6,963 bases of DNA from Deltaproteobacteria bacterium (GTDB taxonomy: Bacteria; Desulfobacterota; DSM-4660; Desulfatiglandales; HGW-15), in assembly GCA_016926135.1 (NCBI GenBank), contig JAFGPH010000019.1, positions 1 to 6,963 on the forward strand. The letters are read 5' to 3'. A model generated the notes under the pieces. The model worked only from the letters and a program-made list of their open reading frames with translations, was not told the origin of the DNA and did not search any database. Every line of letters begins with the position of its first letter. The stretch's first letter is position 1. The position numbers and the translations under genes are program-made. Positions 1-5,856 of the stretch are shown here, piece after piece.

Positions 1-506
1 AAAGTGATGAGCACGGCCCGGACCATGAGCCCGGAGAAGAAGATGGAAACGGGATAGACAGCCCAGAGCCCTGCCGCCAGGATGCCCGCAGCGGGATGGA
101 AGATCCTCTTTCCCAGGGCGTAGAGCAGAATACACCCCAAGGGGAGGAGCAGGACCTGGAAGACAAAGACCCACAGGGGCTTCACGCCGAAAAGGGCGTA
201 AAGGCCGCCCACGATGGCGGGATAGAGGGCCTGTTTTTCCTTCAGCCATAAAACCTCGCCTTTAGAGACGGAGATCCCGCGCACATGGAAGGTGAGAGAA
301 TCGATGCCCGTCTCGAAGTTCATGTTCACGAGGCCGGTGCTGTGGAGCTGATAAAGATAGGTTCCCGAAAGGGCCAGGGATACGGTGACAATGAGGGCAA
401 GGCAGAGCCTCTCCCAGGGGAAAAGCAAGGGCGGCCTCTCCGCGACCGCAGGAGTGGGACTCGGTTTCTTGCCTTTAGCGGGTTTTTTCTTCAAGGCTCG
501 ACTCAC
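1..506 (-). CDS. GT39/ArnT-like membrane glycosyltransferase, N-terminal part (3' end outside window)
   Basis: A minus-strand frame is open from a GTG at 506 to the left edge, giving 168 codons. The product starts with a Lys/Pro-rich cytoplasmic segment (residues about 1-30) followed by a first membrane helix (about 34-54). A periplasmic loop contains the acidic stretch NFETGIDS, then come LYPAIVGGLYALFG, a second hydrophobic helix, LLYALGKRIFHPAAGILAAG and AVYPVSIFFSGLMVRAVLIT. This order is typical of GT39-type GT-C glycosyltransferases, which transfer a sugar from a polyprenyl-phosphate carrier on the outer face of the inner membrane; acceptor and sugar cannot be told. A second in-frame GTG lies at 512, just after an in-frame stop at 516-518, so the start lies within 6 nt. 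The purine-rich strand of the adjacent repeat supplies the only Shine-Dalgarno-like sequence (GAGGGGTGGGG). The family call rests on remembered family patterns and the C-terminal half is missing. Confidence 0.75.
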   Translation of the reverse strand, partial: MSRALKKKPAKGKKPSPTPAVAERPPLLFPWERLCLALIVTVSLALSGTYLYQLHSTGLVNMNFETGIDSLTFHVRGISVSKGEVLWLKEKQALYPAIVGGLYALFGVKPLWVFVFQVLLLPLGCILLYALGKRIFHPAAGILAAGLWAVYPVSIFFSGLMVRAVLIT

Positions 507-510
507 CCCC

Positions 511-550
511 ACCCCTCACCCTCGCCCTCTCCCCTGCGAGGGGAGAGGGG
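511..550. repeat. C-rich palindromic intergenic repeat
   Basis: Four hexamer-like units, ACCCCT, CACCCT, CGCCCT and CTCCCC (511-534), lead into a perfect 10-bp inverted repeat: CCCTCTCCCC (525-534), loop TGCGA, GGGGAGAGGG (540-549). From memory this resembles an abundant REP-like intergenic element (CCCTCACCCT...CCCTCTCCCC plus its complement) found scattered in many bacterial genomes; only one copy is visible here. It sits directly upstream of the minus-strand glycosyltransferase start and provides its G-rich leader. It could form a hairpin in RNA of either strand, but there is no following T-run to make it an intrinsic terminator. Confidence 0.7.
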
Positions 551-575
551 ATAGCGATTTCTCAATGTTCCCGGT

Positions 576-604
576 ATTGTTGATTTTTCGCCCTAAAAAT
601 GCAA
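576..604 (-). promoter_or_regulatory. Weak candidate promoter for the glycosyltransferase gene
   Basis: On the minus strand TTGCAT (604-599) is followed after 17 nt by AACAAT (581-576), about 70 nt before the GTG at 506. The -35 matches the sigma-70 consensus in three of six positions and the -10 in four of six. The region 551-610 is more AT-rich than its surroundings, which fits a promoter region, but the match is poor. Confidence 0.22.
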
Positions 605-605
605 C

Positions 606-625
606 TTTTCTCTGTGCAGAGAGAA
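606..625. other. Short hairpin in the 551-730 intergenic stretch
   Basis: TTTTCTCT (606-613), loop GTGC and AGAGAGAA (618-625) can pair over 8 bp with one G-U. No T-run follows on either strand at the right distance, so it is not a convincing terminator. It lies between the divergent glycosyltransferase and STAS genes. No other function is visible in this spacer. Confidence 0.3.
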
Positions 626-730
626 AGCTATCTCACACCCCAGTTGAATTGTCTCACGTGTAACGGGGGAGGCAGAGAGGTCGAATCCGATTGTGGTTGT
701 AGTCCTGCATGAGGCGAAGGAGATTGAATC

Positions 731-1039
731 ATGGCGTTTCAGATGGCTACCAAACAGGGAGACGATGTTGTAGTCGTGGAACTCACAGGTACGCTGGATA
801 CCCTTGCCGCTGATGACCTGAAGACGGCCTTGAATCAGGTCCTTCGCACGGGGCGGAAACACATCGTCCTGAGCCTGAAGGGTGCTTATCCCAGAACGAC
901 CCTGGCATCCACGGCCTGGGCCCCCTGTCCCTGTGGAAAGACCATGACCGGGTTGATGTCGATTTCCCGAATCCGGGGGAAGGTCACGAGCAGGTGGGAC
1001 AACCTCACCAGGAGGTCCAGGAGGGCCTCAAGATCGTAA
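731..1039 (+). pseudogene. STAS-domain (anti-sigma factor antagonist-like) gene, truncated after about 51 codons
   Basis: The ATG at 731 is preceded by a strong AAGGAGA (717-723) at 7-nt spacing, so this was a genuinely translated gene. Residues 1-51 follow the first half of a STAS domain: beta strand DDVVVVELTGTLD, a helix LAADDLKTALNQVLRTG and strand KHIVLSLKG. STAS proteins bind anti-sigma factors or act as phospho-switches and are usually about 100-115 residues. The next expected segment, of the type YISSAGLxxL with the phosphorylatable Ser, is absent. From about position 884 the frame instead reads the antisense of the convergent acyl-CoA synthetase, with low-complexity residues, until a chance stop at 1037-1039. 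The real gene content therefore ends near 883, within 5 nt of the neighbour's stop codon (886-888). Deletion, insertion of the neighbouring block, or an assembly join would all explain it. Confidence 0.65.
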
Positions 1040-2973
1040 GGGCCTTCGCCGCGCACCCCTGAGAGCAATCGGGCAGCCCGGATGCCATGGACCATGTGCG
1101 CCGCCTCTTCGTGTCCGAGAGGGGCCAGCCTCCAGACCGCGTCCTCGAAGACCTCCACGAGCACGCCACCCAGGCCGAAGAGGACCACAGGACCGAAAGA
1201 GGCGTCCTGTCTCCCCCCGAGGATGATCTCCCGGCCCGGGGGGGCCATCTGCTGGATCAGCACCTCCAGATCTCCCCCCGCCACCCCCCTGAGTTCCTGG
1301 AAGGCGGAGCGGATCTCCCCCTCCGAGGTCAGGTCAAGACGCAGGGCGCCCTTGTCGGTCTTATGGGAGATGTGGGGCAGGTTGATCTTCATGGCCACCG
1401 GTGCGCCCATCCCCTGCCAGACCTGGACCGCCTCTTCCTCCGTTCGGGCAAGGGCGTAGGGCGGCAGGCAAAAACCGTAGCACGAAATGAGCTGCATGGC
1501 TTCACCCAGGAAGAGGTGGTCCCGGGCGTTCGCCTTTTCCAGAATGCTCCCGGCCCTCTCTTCCTCCACGCCCTCAATGACTTCCATGCCGAGAGACACG
1601 GGCCTTCGGGAGATCCACCTGTGGGAGAGGTGGAAGGCCCGCATGGCATTCTCGGGCGAATCAAAGATCGGTATCCTCACGTTCTTTCGCAAGTACTCTT
1701 TCTCGGATGCCTCGGTCATGACCACAGTCGCCACCGGCTTGCGGTATTTCTCCACCAGGTCCTCCACCTTCTTGAAGAGACTGCGGGAGGCCTCCTCTTC
1801 GTATCCCTTGCGGTAGCCGTGCCCCAGGAGCACGCCGTCCACGTCCTCCATTTTCAGCAACTCCTCCACGATGTGGGTGTAGAACTCCAGTTCAAAGAGG
1901 TCCCCCAGGTCCAGCGGGTTTTGCAGCCGGATCACGCGGGCCCGGACGTGGGTCTCGATCCGTCTCAGCATCTCCTCGGGAAAACGGGGGAGTTGGAAAC
2001 CGTAGTACCCGCATGCATCGGCGGCAATCACCGCGTGCCCCCCCGACCGGCAGACCACGGCGAGCCGGTTGCCTTTCAGGGAGGGGAGCGTGAGGCTCTT
2101 GATGTAGTGCATCGCATCGTCCATGGTGTTGACGCGCACACATCCGGCCTGGTCCAGGGCATAGTCCACCAGCTTGTCGTCCGCGAAAAGGGCGGTGGTG
2201 TGGGAGTGGGCGATCTGGGCGCTGCTCTCGAAGCGATTGGATTTGTGAACCAGGATGGGCTTTTCCGACCTGGAGGCGATCTCCACGAAACTCCTTCCGT
2301 TGGTAAACCCTTCCAGATACATGAGTATGATCTTGGTCCCCGGGTCCTGGATCAGGTACTCGAGCAGGTCGTTCTCGTCAATGTTGAGTTTGTTCCCCAT
2401 GGAGACGAACTTGTTGATGCCGATCCTCTCGTCCGTCAGAAAGCCCAGGTAGCTGAGCCCCACGCCGCCGCTCTGGGCGAGAATGGAAACGGGGCCGAGG
2501 GTGAGGTCCCTCCTGAGGGGCATGAAGGGAAGGGCAAGGCCCTGTTCCATGTTCGTGACGCCGATGCCGTTGGGACCCACGAAGCGGATGCCGTAACGGT
2601 CCGCCACCTCCACGCAGGCCCTTTCCAGGGGCCTGCCTTCTTCCCCCAGTTCGGAGAACCCTCCGGATTCGATCACGACCGCATGGATTCCCCTGCGGCC
2701 GCACTGTTCCAGGATCCCGGGTATGGTGCGGGCCGGTGTGAGGATCACGGCCAGATCGATTTCCCGATGGATGCTTTCCAGGGAGGGGTAGATCCTCTGT
2801 CCGAAGGCCACGCCCTCCGTAAGGCCCACGGAGAATATCTCTCCCTTGAACCCAAAGGTCAGGGAGTTGAGCACGATGTTTCTGGCGAGGTTCCCTTCTT
2901 CAGGAGAAACGCCCACAACGGCGATGCTCTGGGGGTAGAAAATCTTGGCAAACAGCGGGGGTTGTTCATTCAT
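886..2973 (-). CDS. Acyl-CoA synthetase, NDP(ADP)-forming, single-chain (acetate--CoA ligase family)
   Basis: The 695-residue protein fuses the alpha and beta modules of ADP-forming acyl-CoA synthetases, cytoplasmic enzymes that interconvert acyl-CoA + ADP + Pi with acid + CoA + ATP. Visible in order are a CoA-binding Rossmann domain (about 5-130; SIAVVGVSPEEGN), a succinyl-CoA-ligase-like domain with GPNGIG (133-138) and AQSGG (166-170), the phosphohistidine segment AHSHTTALFADD (H258 is the likely catalytic His), a second ligase domain with RSGGHAV (309-315), and a C-terminal ATP-grasp domain (about 486-695) with HKTDKGALRL and EIDINPVMV. Length is normal and there is no GNAT domain, unlike PatZ-type relatives. 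ATG 2973 is chosen over an in-frame ATG at 3015 because AGAGGAG lies 4 nt upstream and the ATG overlaps the kptA-like stop as ATGA, implying translational coupling. The acid substrate cannot be read from sequence; acetate, branched-chain, aryl or dicarboxylic acids are all possible. Confidence 0.9.
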   Translation of the reverse strand: MNEQPPLFAKIFYPQSIAVVGVSPEEGNLARNIVLNSLTFGFKGEIFSVGLTEGVAFGQRIYPSLESIHREIDLAVILTPARTIPGILEQCGRRGIHAVVIESGGFSELGEEGRPLERACVEVADRYGIRFVGPNGIGVTNMEQGLALPFMPLRRDLTLGPVSILAQSGGVGLSYLGFLTDERIGINKFVSMGNKLNIDENDLLEYLIQDPGTKIILMYLEGFTNGRSFVEIASRSEKPILVHKSNRFESSAQIAHSHTTALFADDKLVDYALDQAGCVRVNTMDDAMHYIKSLTLPSLKGNRLAVVCRSGGHAVIAADACGYYGFQLPRFPEEMLRRIETHVRARVIRLQNPLDLGDLFELEFYTHIVEELLKMEDVDGVLLGHGYRKGYEEEASRSLFKKVEDLVEKYRKPVATVVMTEASEKEYLRKNVRIPIFDSPENAMRAFHLSHRWISRRPVSLGMEVIEGVEEERAGSILEKANARDHLFLGEAMQLISCYGFCLPPYALARTEEEAVQVWQGMGAPVAMKINLPHISHKTDKGALRLDLTSEGEIRSAFQELRGVAGGDLEVLIQQMAPPGREIILGGRQDASFGPVVLFGLGGVLVEVFEDAVWRLAPLGHEEAAHMVHGIRAARLLSGVRGEGPYDLEALLDLLVRLSHLLVTFPRIREIDINPVMVFPQGQGAQAVDARVVLG

Positions 2974-3707
2974 TGGGCTCTCCTCTTGCGAAGCTTTCTT
3001 GCATCCGCTTTCCATCCCCTGGCCTTCCTCCCCAGGTCCCGCCTTGAGAGATCAGGGTCTCTCCGGGCCTCCAGGACGAATGTGCCGGGCGCAAAGTCAG
3101 CGGGTTTCGGGGTGGCCTTCGGTTCTTTCCCTCTCCTGTCCACCTGCTCCTCCACCGGGGGACCGGAAAGGAATCGGGCAGGGACCTCCCGGGTCAGGTA
3201 GAGGCGGCCGAAAGGAACAAAGGGAATGCCTTCCCGGTGTGCAGGGGCAGCGAGAACCTCCAGCAGGACCGGCCTCTGGTCCCTGCGCCGGCCGATCCTG
3301 AGGGCCGTTTCCGGTTCAGGGGCGAGGCCCATGAATCGCTCTGAGACAAGGCCCTTTTCCATCACATGGGCGTGGGCCCTTCTTCGAACAGCCACGTACA
3401 GGATTTTGGGCAGGTTCACTTCGGTCGCATCGAGGGTCATCTCCCAACGTCTTTCCAGTGCCCTGATGCGCTCACCGTCGCACTCGAAGAGGGAGCGGTC
3501 TTTCCCGACCAGGACTTCACGAATGTCACCCTCCCTCACGTATCCCCATCCGGGTTCTTCGTGGATCGCCCGGAGGAGTTCCCTGAGGGTGACGAACCCG
3601 GTTGGGTCCGGGACAAGACCGAATTCATCGGGCCGGTGCCCGAGAACGTAGGCGAGAAAGCGGGAGAGCTTATCGACCCTGATGCGGCTTTTTCTTTGCA
3701 CCTCCAC
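2970..3707 (-). CDS. kptA: KptA/Tpt1-like RNA 2'-phosphotransferase, divergent active site
   Basis: A 245-residue protein. KptA/Tpt1 enzymes use NAD+ to remove an RNA 2'-phosphate, giving ADP-ribose 1'',2''-cyclic phosphate and nicotinamide. The N-terminal winged-helix lobe is clear: LSRFLAYVLGHRPDEFGL (14-31), then GFVTLRELLRAI. The ADP-ribosyltransferase-like lobe follows: GERIRAL (78-84), KILYVAV (101-107), ETALRIGRRRDQRPVLLEV (133-151) and FGRLYLTREVPARFL (166-180). Family hallmarks are altered: LRH is LGH (G23), the GHS after IRA is missing, LYHGT reads LYVAV and VHLS reads MGLA; H24, R82 and Arg 140-142 remain. A basic tail of about 65 residues extends past the usual end. GTG 3707 is preferred (GAGG 6 nt upstream); a second GTG at 3701 is possible. 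It overlaps the preceding gene by 38 nt and its TGA overlaps the next ATG. The fold assignment is fairly secure; the activity is not. Confidence 0.75.
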   Translation of the reverse strand: MEVQRKSRIRVDKLSRFLAYVLGHRPDEFGLVPDPTGFVTLRELLRAIHEEPGWGYVREGDIREVLVGKDRSLFECDGERIRALERRWEMTLDATEVNLPKILYVAVRRRAHAHVMEKGLVSERFMGLAPEPETALRIGRRRDQRPVLLEVLAAPAHREGIPFVPFGRLYLTREVPARFLSGPPVEEQVDRRGKEPKATPKPADFAPGTFVLEARRDPDLSRRDLGRKARGWKADARKLRKRRAQ

Positions 3708-4899
3708 GCCTTTCCTCGTGATCGTGGGACTCCGGGCCTTCCAGATCGACCTTCTCCAGCTGCCGGAGCACGTGATCACGGATTCGGTCGGCCCCGGGCA
3801 GGGCCCTCTTCTGCTTTCCCCCCTCGACCATGGGGAGGAGCAATTCCTCGGTCTTGCCGCCGCACGCACACGAAGAGGGCGCCCTCTCGGCGAGGGGCAA
3901 CACGGTTGTCCGGAAACAGCGGCGACACCGCAAGACCCTCTTGGCGCCGGACATCTTCCCCCTCTTTGCCACGGGCTCCCCGTCGATCTCGACGATATCC
4001 ATGGAGAGATCCACCACCGGCGCGTTGCTGATGGCCGTTCCGACCGCAAAGACATCGGCGAAGGGGTGATACCTGGGTATCTCGTATTCGTCCAGGCCCC
4101 CGCTCAGGATGATCTTCACGTGCTTGTAGCCTCGCAGATCCAGCTCCCAGCGGACTTCCTCCATGATGCGGAGAAAATCCCCCCTCCTGGAACTGGGGGT
4201 ATCCAGGCGAACGGCAAAAAGGTGTTTTCCGAGGGCCTCGGCCACCCTGATGGCCTCGAACTTCTCGTCATTGAAGGTGTCAATGAGGCTCACCCTCTTG
4301 ACTTCCGGTTCAACGACCTCATGGAAGGCCCGGGTGGCCTCCACCGTGTCTCCCATGAGCAGGACCAGGGCGTGAGGGATGGTTCCGAAGGGTTTCTGTC
4401 CCACGAGATCAGCGCCCAGGACCAGGGCCACGCCGTCACATCCACCGATGTAGGCGTTCCTCTCCACCATGGGAGACACAGCCGGATGCATGCGGCGCGC
4501 GCCAAAACTCAGGAGAGTGCTTCTGCCGGCGGCCTTACGGCACCGGGCCGCCATGGTGGCCACACCGGATGCCTGGCAGAGCAACCCCAGGATGGCCGTT
4601 TCGAAGCGACCGAAGTCCAGGTACTTTCCACGGATCTCCATCACCGGTTCATACGGCCGGAAAAGGGTTCCTTCCTTCATGATCCTGAAATCCACGGGCA
4701 GATCCCTGATCAGGGCGATGCACTCGGCCACGCCGGCCAGCACGGCCCATGACCAGTCGGTTGGCAGGCGCTTGGCCATGAATTCGGCACGCACTTCCCT
4801 GTCTATGCCCTTGGCCTTCAGGATCTGCCTGGTCCTCTCGAAGTAAACATCCGTAACCAGGCCCTTCTTGATCTGTTCAACTGTGGCTATGTGGAGCAA
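3670..4899 (-). CDS. pncB: Nicotinate phosphoribosyltransferase (archaeal/Thermoplasma type, zinc-ribbon C-terminus)
   Basis: A 409-residue cytoplasmic enzyme of NAD salvage that joins nicotinate and PRPP, with ATP hydrolysis, to give nicotinate mononucleotide. Recognisable parts are the N-terminal QIKKGLVTDVYFERT segment, EGTLFRPYEPVMEIRG, SFGARRMHPAVSPMVERNAY (131-150), IGGCDGV, GTIPHALVL with H176 at the position of the phosphorylated His of the family, SLIDTFNDE, the phosphate-binding SGGLDEYEI (266-274) and FAVGTAISNAP followed by KRGKMSG. The C-terminal CxxC (325-328) and CxC (344-346) look like the zinc site of the Thermoplasma-type enzyme. A charged tail (about 360-409) ends within kptA. 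The start is TTG at 4899 with AGAGGTG (4910-4904) just upstream; no ATG is available nearby. It is first gene of the operon behind a good sigma-70-like promoter. The shorter E. coli-type PncB is a different subfamily, so the symbol indicates function. Confidence 0.9.
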   Translation of the reverse strand: MLHIATVEQIKKGLVTDVYFERTRQILKAKGIDREVRAEFMAKRLPTDWSWAVLAGVAECIALIRDLPVDFRIMKEGTLFRPYEPVMEIRGKYLDFGRFETAILGLLCQASGVATMAARCRKAAGRSTLLSFGARRMHPAVSPMVERNAYIGGCDGVALVLGADLVGQKPFGTIPHALVLLMGDTVEATRAFHEVVEPEVKRVSLIDTFNDEKFEAIRVAEALGKHLFAVRLDTPSSRRGDFLRIMEEVRWELDLRGYKHVKIILSGGLDEYEIPRYHPFADVFAVGTAISNAPVVDLSMDIVEIDGEPVAKRGKMSGAKRVLRCRRCFRTTVLPLAERAPSSCACGGKTEELLLPMVEGGKQKRALPGADRIRDHVLRQLEKVDLEGPESHDHEERRGGAKKKPHQGR

Positions 4900-4946
4900 G
4901 TCACACCTCTTCTTTCGGGGAAATGATATGAGATTTCGACGTATTC

Positions 4947-4976
4947 AATCTATTCTCAAGCCCAGTTCTTTGTCAA
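4947..4976 (-). promoter_or_regulatory. Candidate sigma-70 promoter of the pncB-kptA-acyl-CoA synthetase operon
   Basis: On the minus strand a perfect TTGACA (4976-4971) is followed after 18 nt by TAGATT (4952-4947), which matches TATAAT in four of six positions. Transcription would begin near 4940, giving a leader of about 40 nt before the TTG start at 4899. The region is AT-rich compared with the genes. No hairpin or riboswitch-like structure is visible in the leader. Confidence 0.6.
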
Positions 4977-4989
4977 ATTGGTTTTTCGC

Positions 4990-5018
4990 TTGACATAAAA
5001 ACCGGATTGGTGAAGGAT
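4990..5018 (+). promoter_or_regulatory. Candidate promoter of the GntR-type regulator gene
   Basis: A perfect TTGACA at 4990-4995 lies about 62 nt before the regulator ATG. The -10 box is unclear: at 17-nt spacing the sequence is AAGGAT (5013-5018), matching three of six consensus positions. A weak -10 would fit a tightly regulated or activator-assisted promoter. The predicted -10 region overlaps the palindrome at 5016-5036, so a bound regulator would block initiation. Confidence 0.45.
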
Positions 5019-5036
5019 TGTAGACAATAGACAATC
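5016..5036. promoter_or_regulatory. Candidate operator: ATTGT-AG-ACAAT palindrome with tandem AGACAAT
   Basis: ATTGT (5017-5021), AG, ACAAT (5024-5028) form a 12-bp palindrome of the ATTGTNNACAAT kind used by several FCD-type GntR regulators. AGACAAT is then exactly repeated (5022-5028 and 5029-5035), so GATTGT (5016-5021) can also pair with ACAATC (5031-5036) over a 9-nt centre. The element sits between the TTGACA box and the regulator start, the classic position for autorepression. Binding by the adjacent regulator is inferred from family practice and position. Confidence 0.55.
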
Positions 5037-5056
5037 TTGAAAGATCAAAGGGTCTC

Positions 5057-5779
5057 ATGCTCAAGATTGAATCCATCGTGGACAGTGCGACCAGGTACCT
5101 GGAAGGCTGCATCATCCGGGGGGAATTGAAGCCCGGCCAGCAGATCAAGGAACAGGAGGTCGCATCCTCACTCGGCATCAGTCGTCCACCCATCCGGGAG
5201 GCCTTCAAGATCCTGGAGGCCCAGGGACTCATCACCCGAAGACCGAATCGCGGCGCCTTTGTACTCACCATCACCGAGAGGGATGCGTGGGAGATCTATA
5301 CGCTCAAATCCGCCCTCTATGAACTGGCCACGAGACTCGCCTTTGACAGAATCTCCGAAGGGGACATGCAGGCACTGGAAAAGGTGGTCCGGGATATGGA
5401 GGAATGCGTCAGGGCCGAACCTGCCGACGTGCTGAGGTATCAGGCCCTGAACGAGCGGTACCATGGCATCATGGTTGAAATCTCGAGGCACTGGCGTCTC
5501 GGCAAGATCCTCCAGATGCTCCATAACCAGGTGAAGAGATACAGCGGGATGTCGCTGACCCGGGGCGAACACCTCCGGGAATCCCTGGATCTCCACATCG
5601 CCATCCTGAGGGCGGTGAAAGGACGGGATCTCGCCCTGGCCGTGCAACTGACCAGGGAACACATTTCCAGGGGCCTGCGGATTGTTCAGGAAATCATCGC
5701 CAGTGAGAACGGCATGAGTCCGGCCCGGGTCGATGAAGTTCGGTTCCTCTGTCCGGAGATCGAAACGCAGTTGCGCTGA
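5057..5779 (+). CDS. GntR-family transcriptional regulator, FadR/FCD subfamily
   Basis: A 240-residue DNA-binding repressor or activator. Residues about 5-72 are the winged helix-turn-helix: IIRGELKPGQQIKEQEVASS, LGISRPPIREAFKILEAQGLI and the wing RRPNRGAFVL. Residues about 75-212 form the all-helical FCD ligand-binding domain. Its metal site pattern is present: N132-x3-H136 (LNERYHGIM), H180 (LDLHIAIL) and H202 (REHISRGL), with the usual 21 residues between the last two His; the first ligand, commonly Asp, is Asn here. Such domains bind a divalent metal and a carboxylate effector such as a sugar acid, lactate or a dicarboxylate. The ATG has only a modest AAAGGG (5047-5052) at 4-nt spacing. 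It is divergent from the pncB operon and lies 77 nt upstream of the TRAP binding-protein gene on the same strand, so it probably controls uptake of that ligand and itself through the palindrome at 5016-5036. The effector is unknown. Confidence 0.9.
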   Translation: MLKIESIVDSATRYLEGCIIRGELKPGQQIKEQEVASSLGISRPPIREAFKILEAQGLITRRPNRGAFVLTITERDAWEIYTLKSALYELATRLAFDRISEGDMQALEKVVRDMEECVRAEPADVLRYQALNERYHGIMVEISRHWRLGKILQMLHNQVKRYSGMSLTRGEHLRESLDLHIAILRAVKGRDLALAVQLTREHISRGLRIVQEIIASENGMSPARVDEVRFLCPEIETQLR

Positions 5780-5856
5780 GAGGATGATGAACGTTGTGGC
5801 GGCGGGGACAAGTGTGGTTTCATATCGTCAACATTCTTAATCAGGGAGGTGTTGTT

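Noticed and set aside
511..550. C-rich repeat considered as a CRISPR or mobile-element end
   Set aside because: Only one copy is present, with no spacers, no flanking target duplication and no transposase gene.
606..625. Hairpin considered as an intrinsic terminator
   Set aside because: No T-run follows on either strand at the required place and no gene ends nearby.
285..663. Overlapping plus-strand frames of about 90 codons
   Set aside because: They run opposite the glycosyltransferase N-terminus and through the C-rich repeat, with low-complexity Pro/His/Ser-rich translations and no ribosome binding site.
2974..3015. Upstream ATG extending the acyl-CoA synthetase by 14 residues
   Set aside because: It lacks a ribosome binding site and adds residues not expected before the CoA-binding domain; ATG 2973 has AGGAG and the ATGA overlap.
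1087..3201. A 704-codon plus-strand open frame opposite the acyl-CoA synthetase
   Set aside because: It is the mirror of a GC-rich gene with strong third-position bias. Its translation is rich in His, Pro, Gly and Asp with no domain pattern, and the opposite strand carries a complete, recognisable enzyme.
3682..4752. A 356-codon plus-strand open frame opposite the nicotinate phosphoribosyltransferase
   Set aside because: Same antisense effect: no ribosome binding site or recognisable domain, and the minus strand encodes clear family motifs over the whole stretch.
5794..5856. Upstream ATG extending the TRAP binding protein by 21 residues
   Set aside because: It would put a non-signal sequence before a perfect signal peptide, and the ribosome binding site GGGAGGTG lies directly before ATG 5857.
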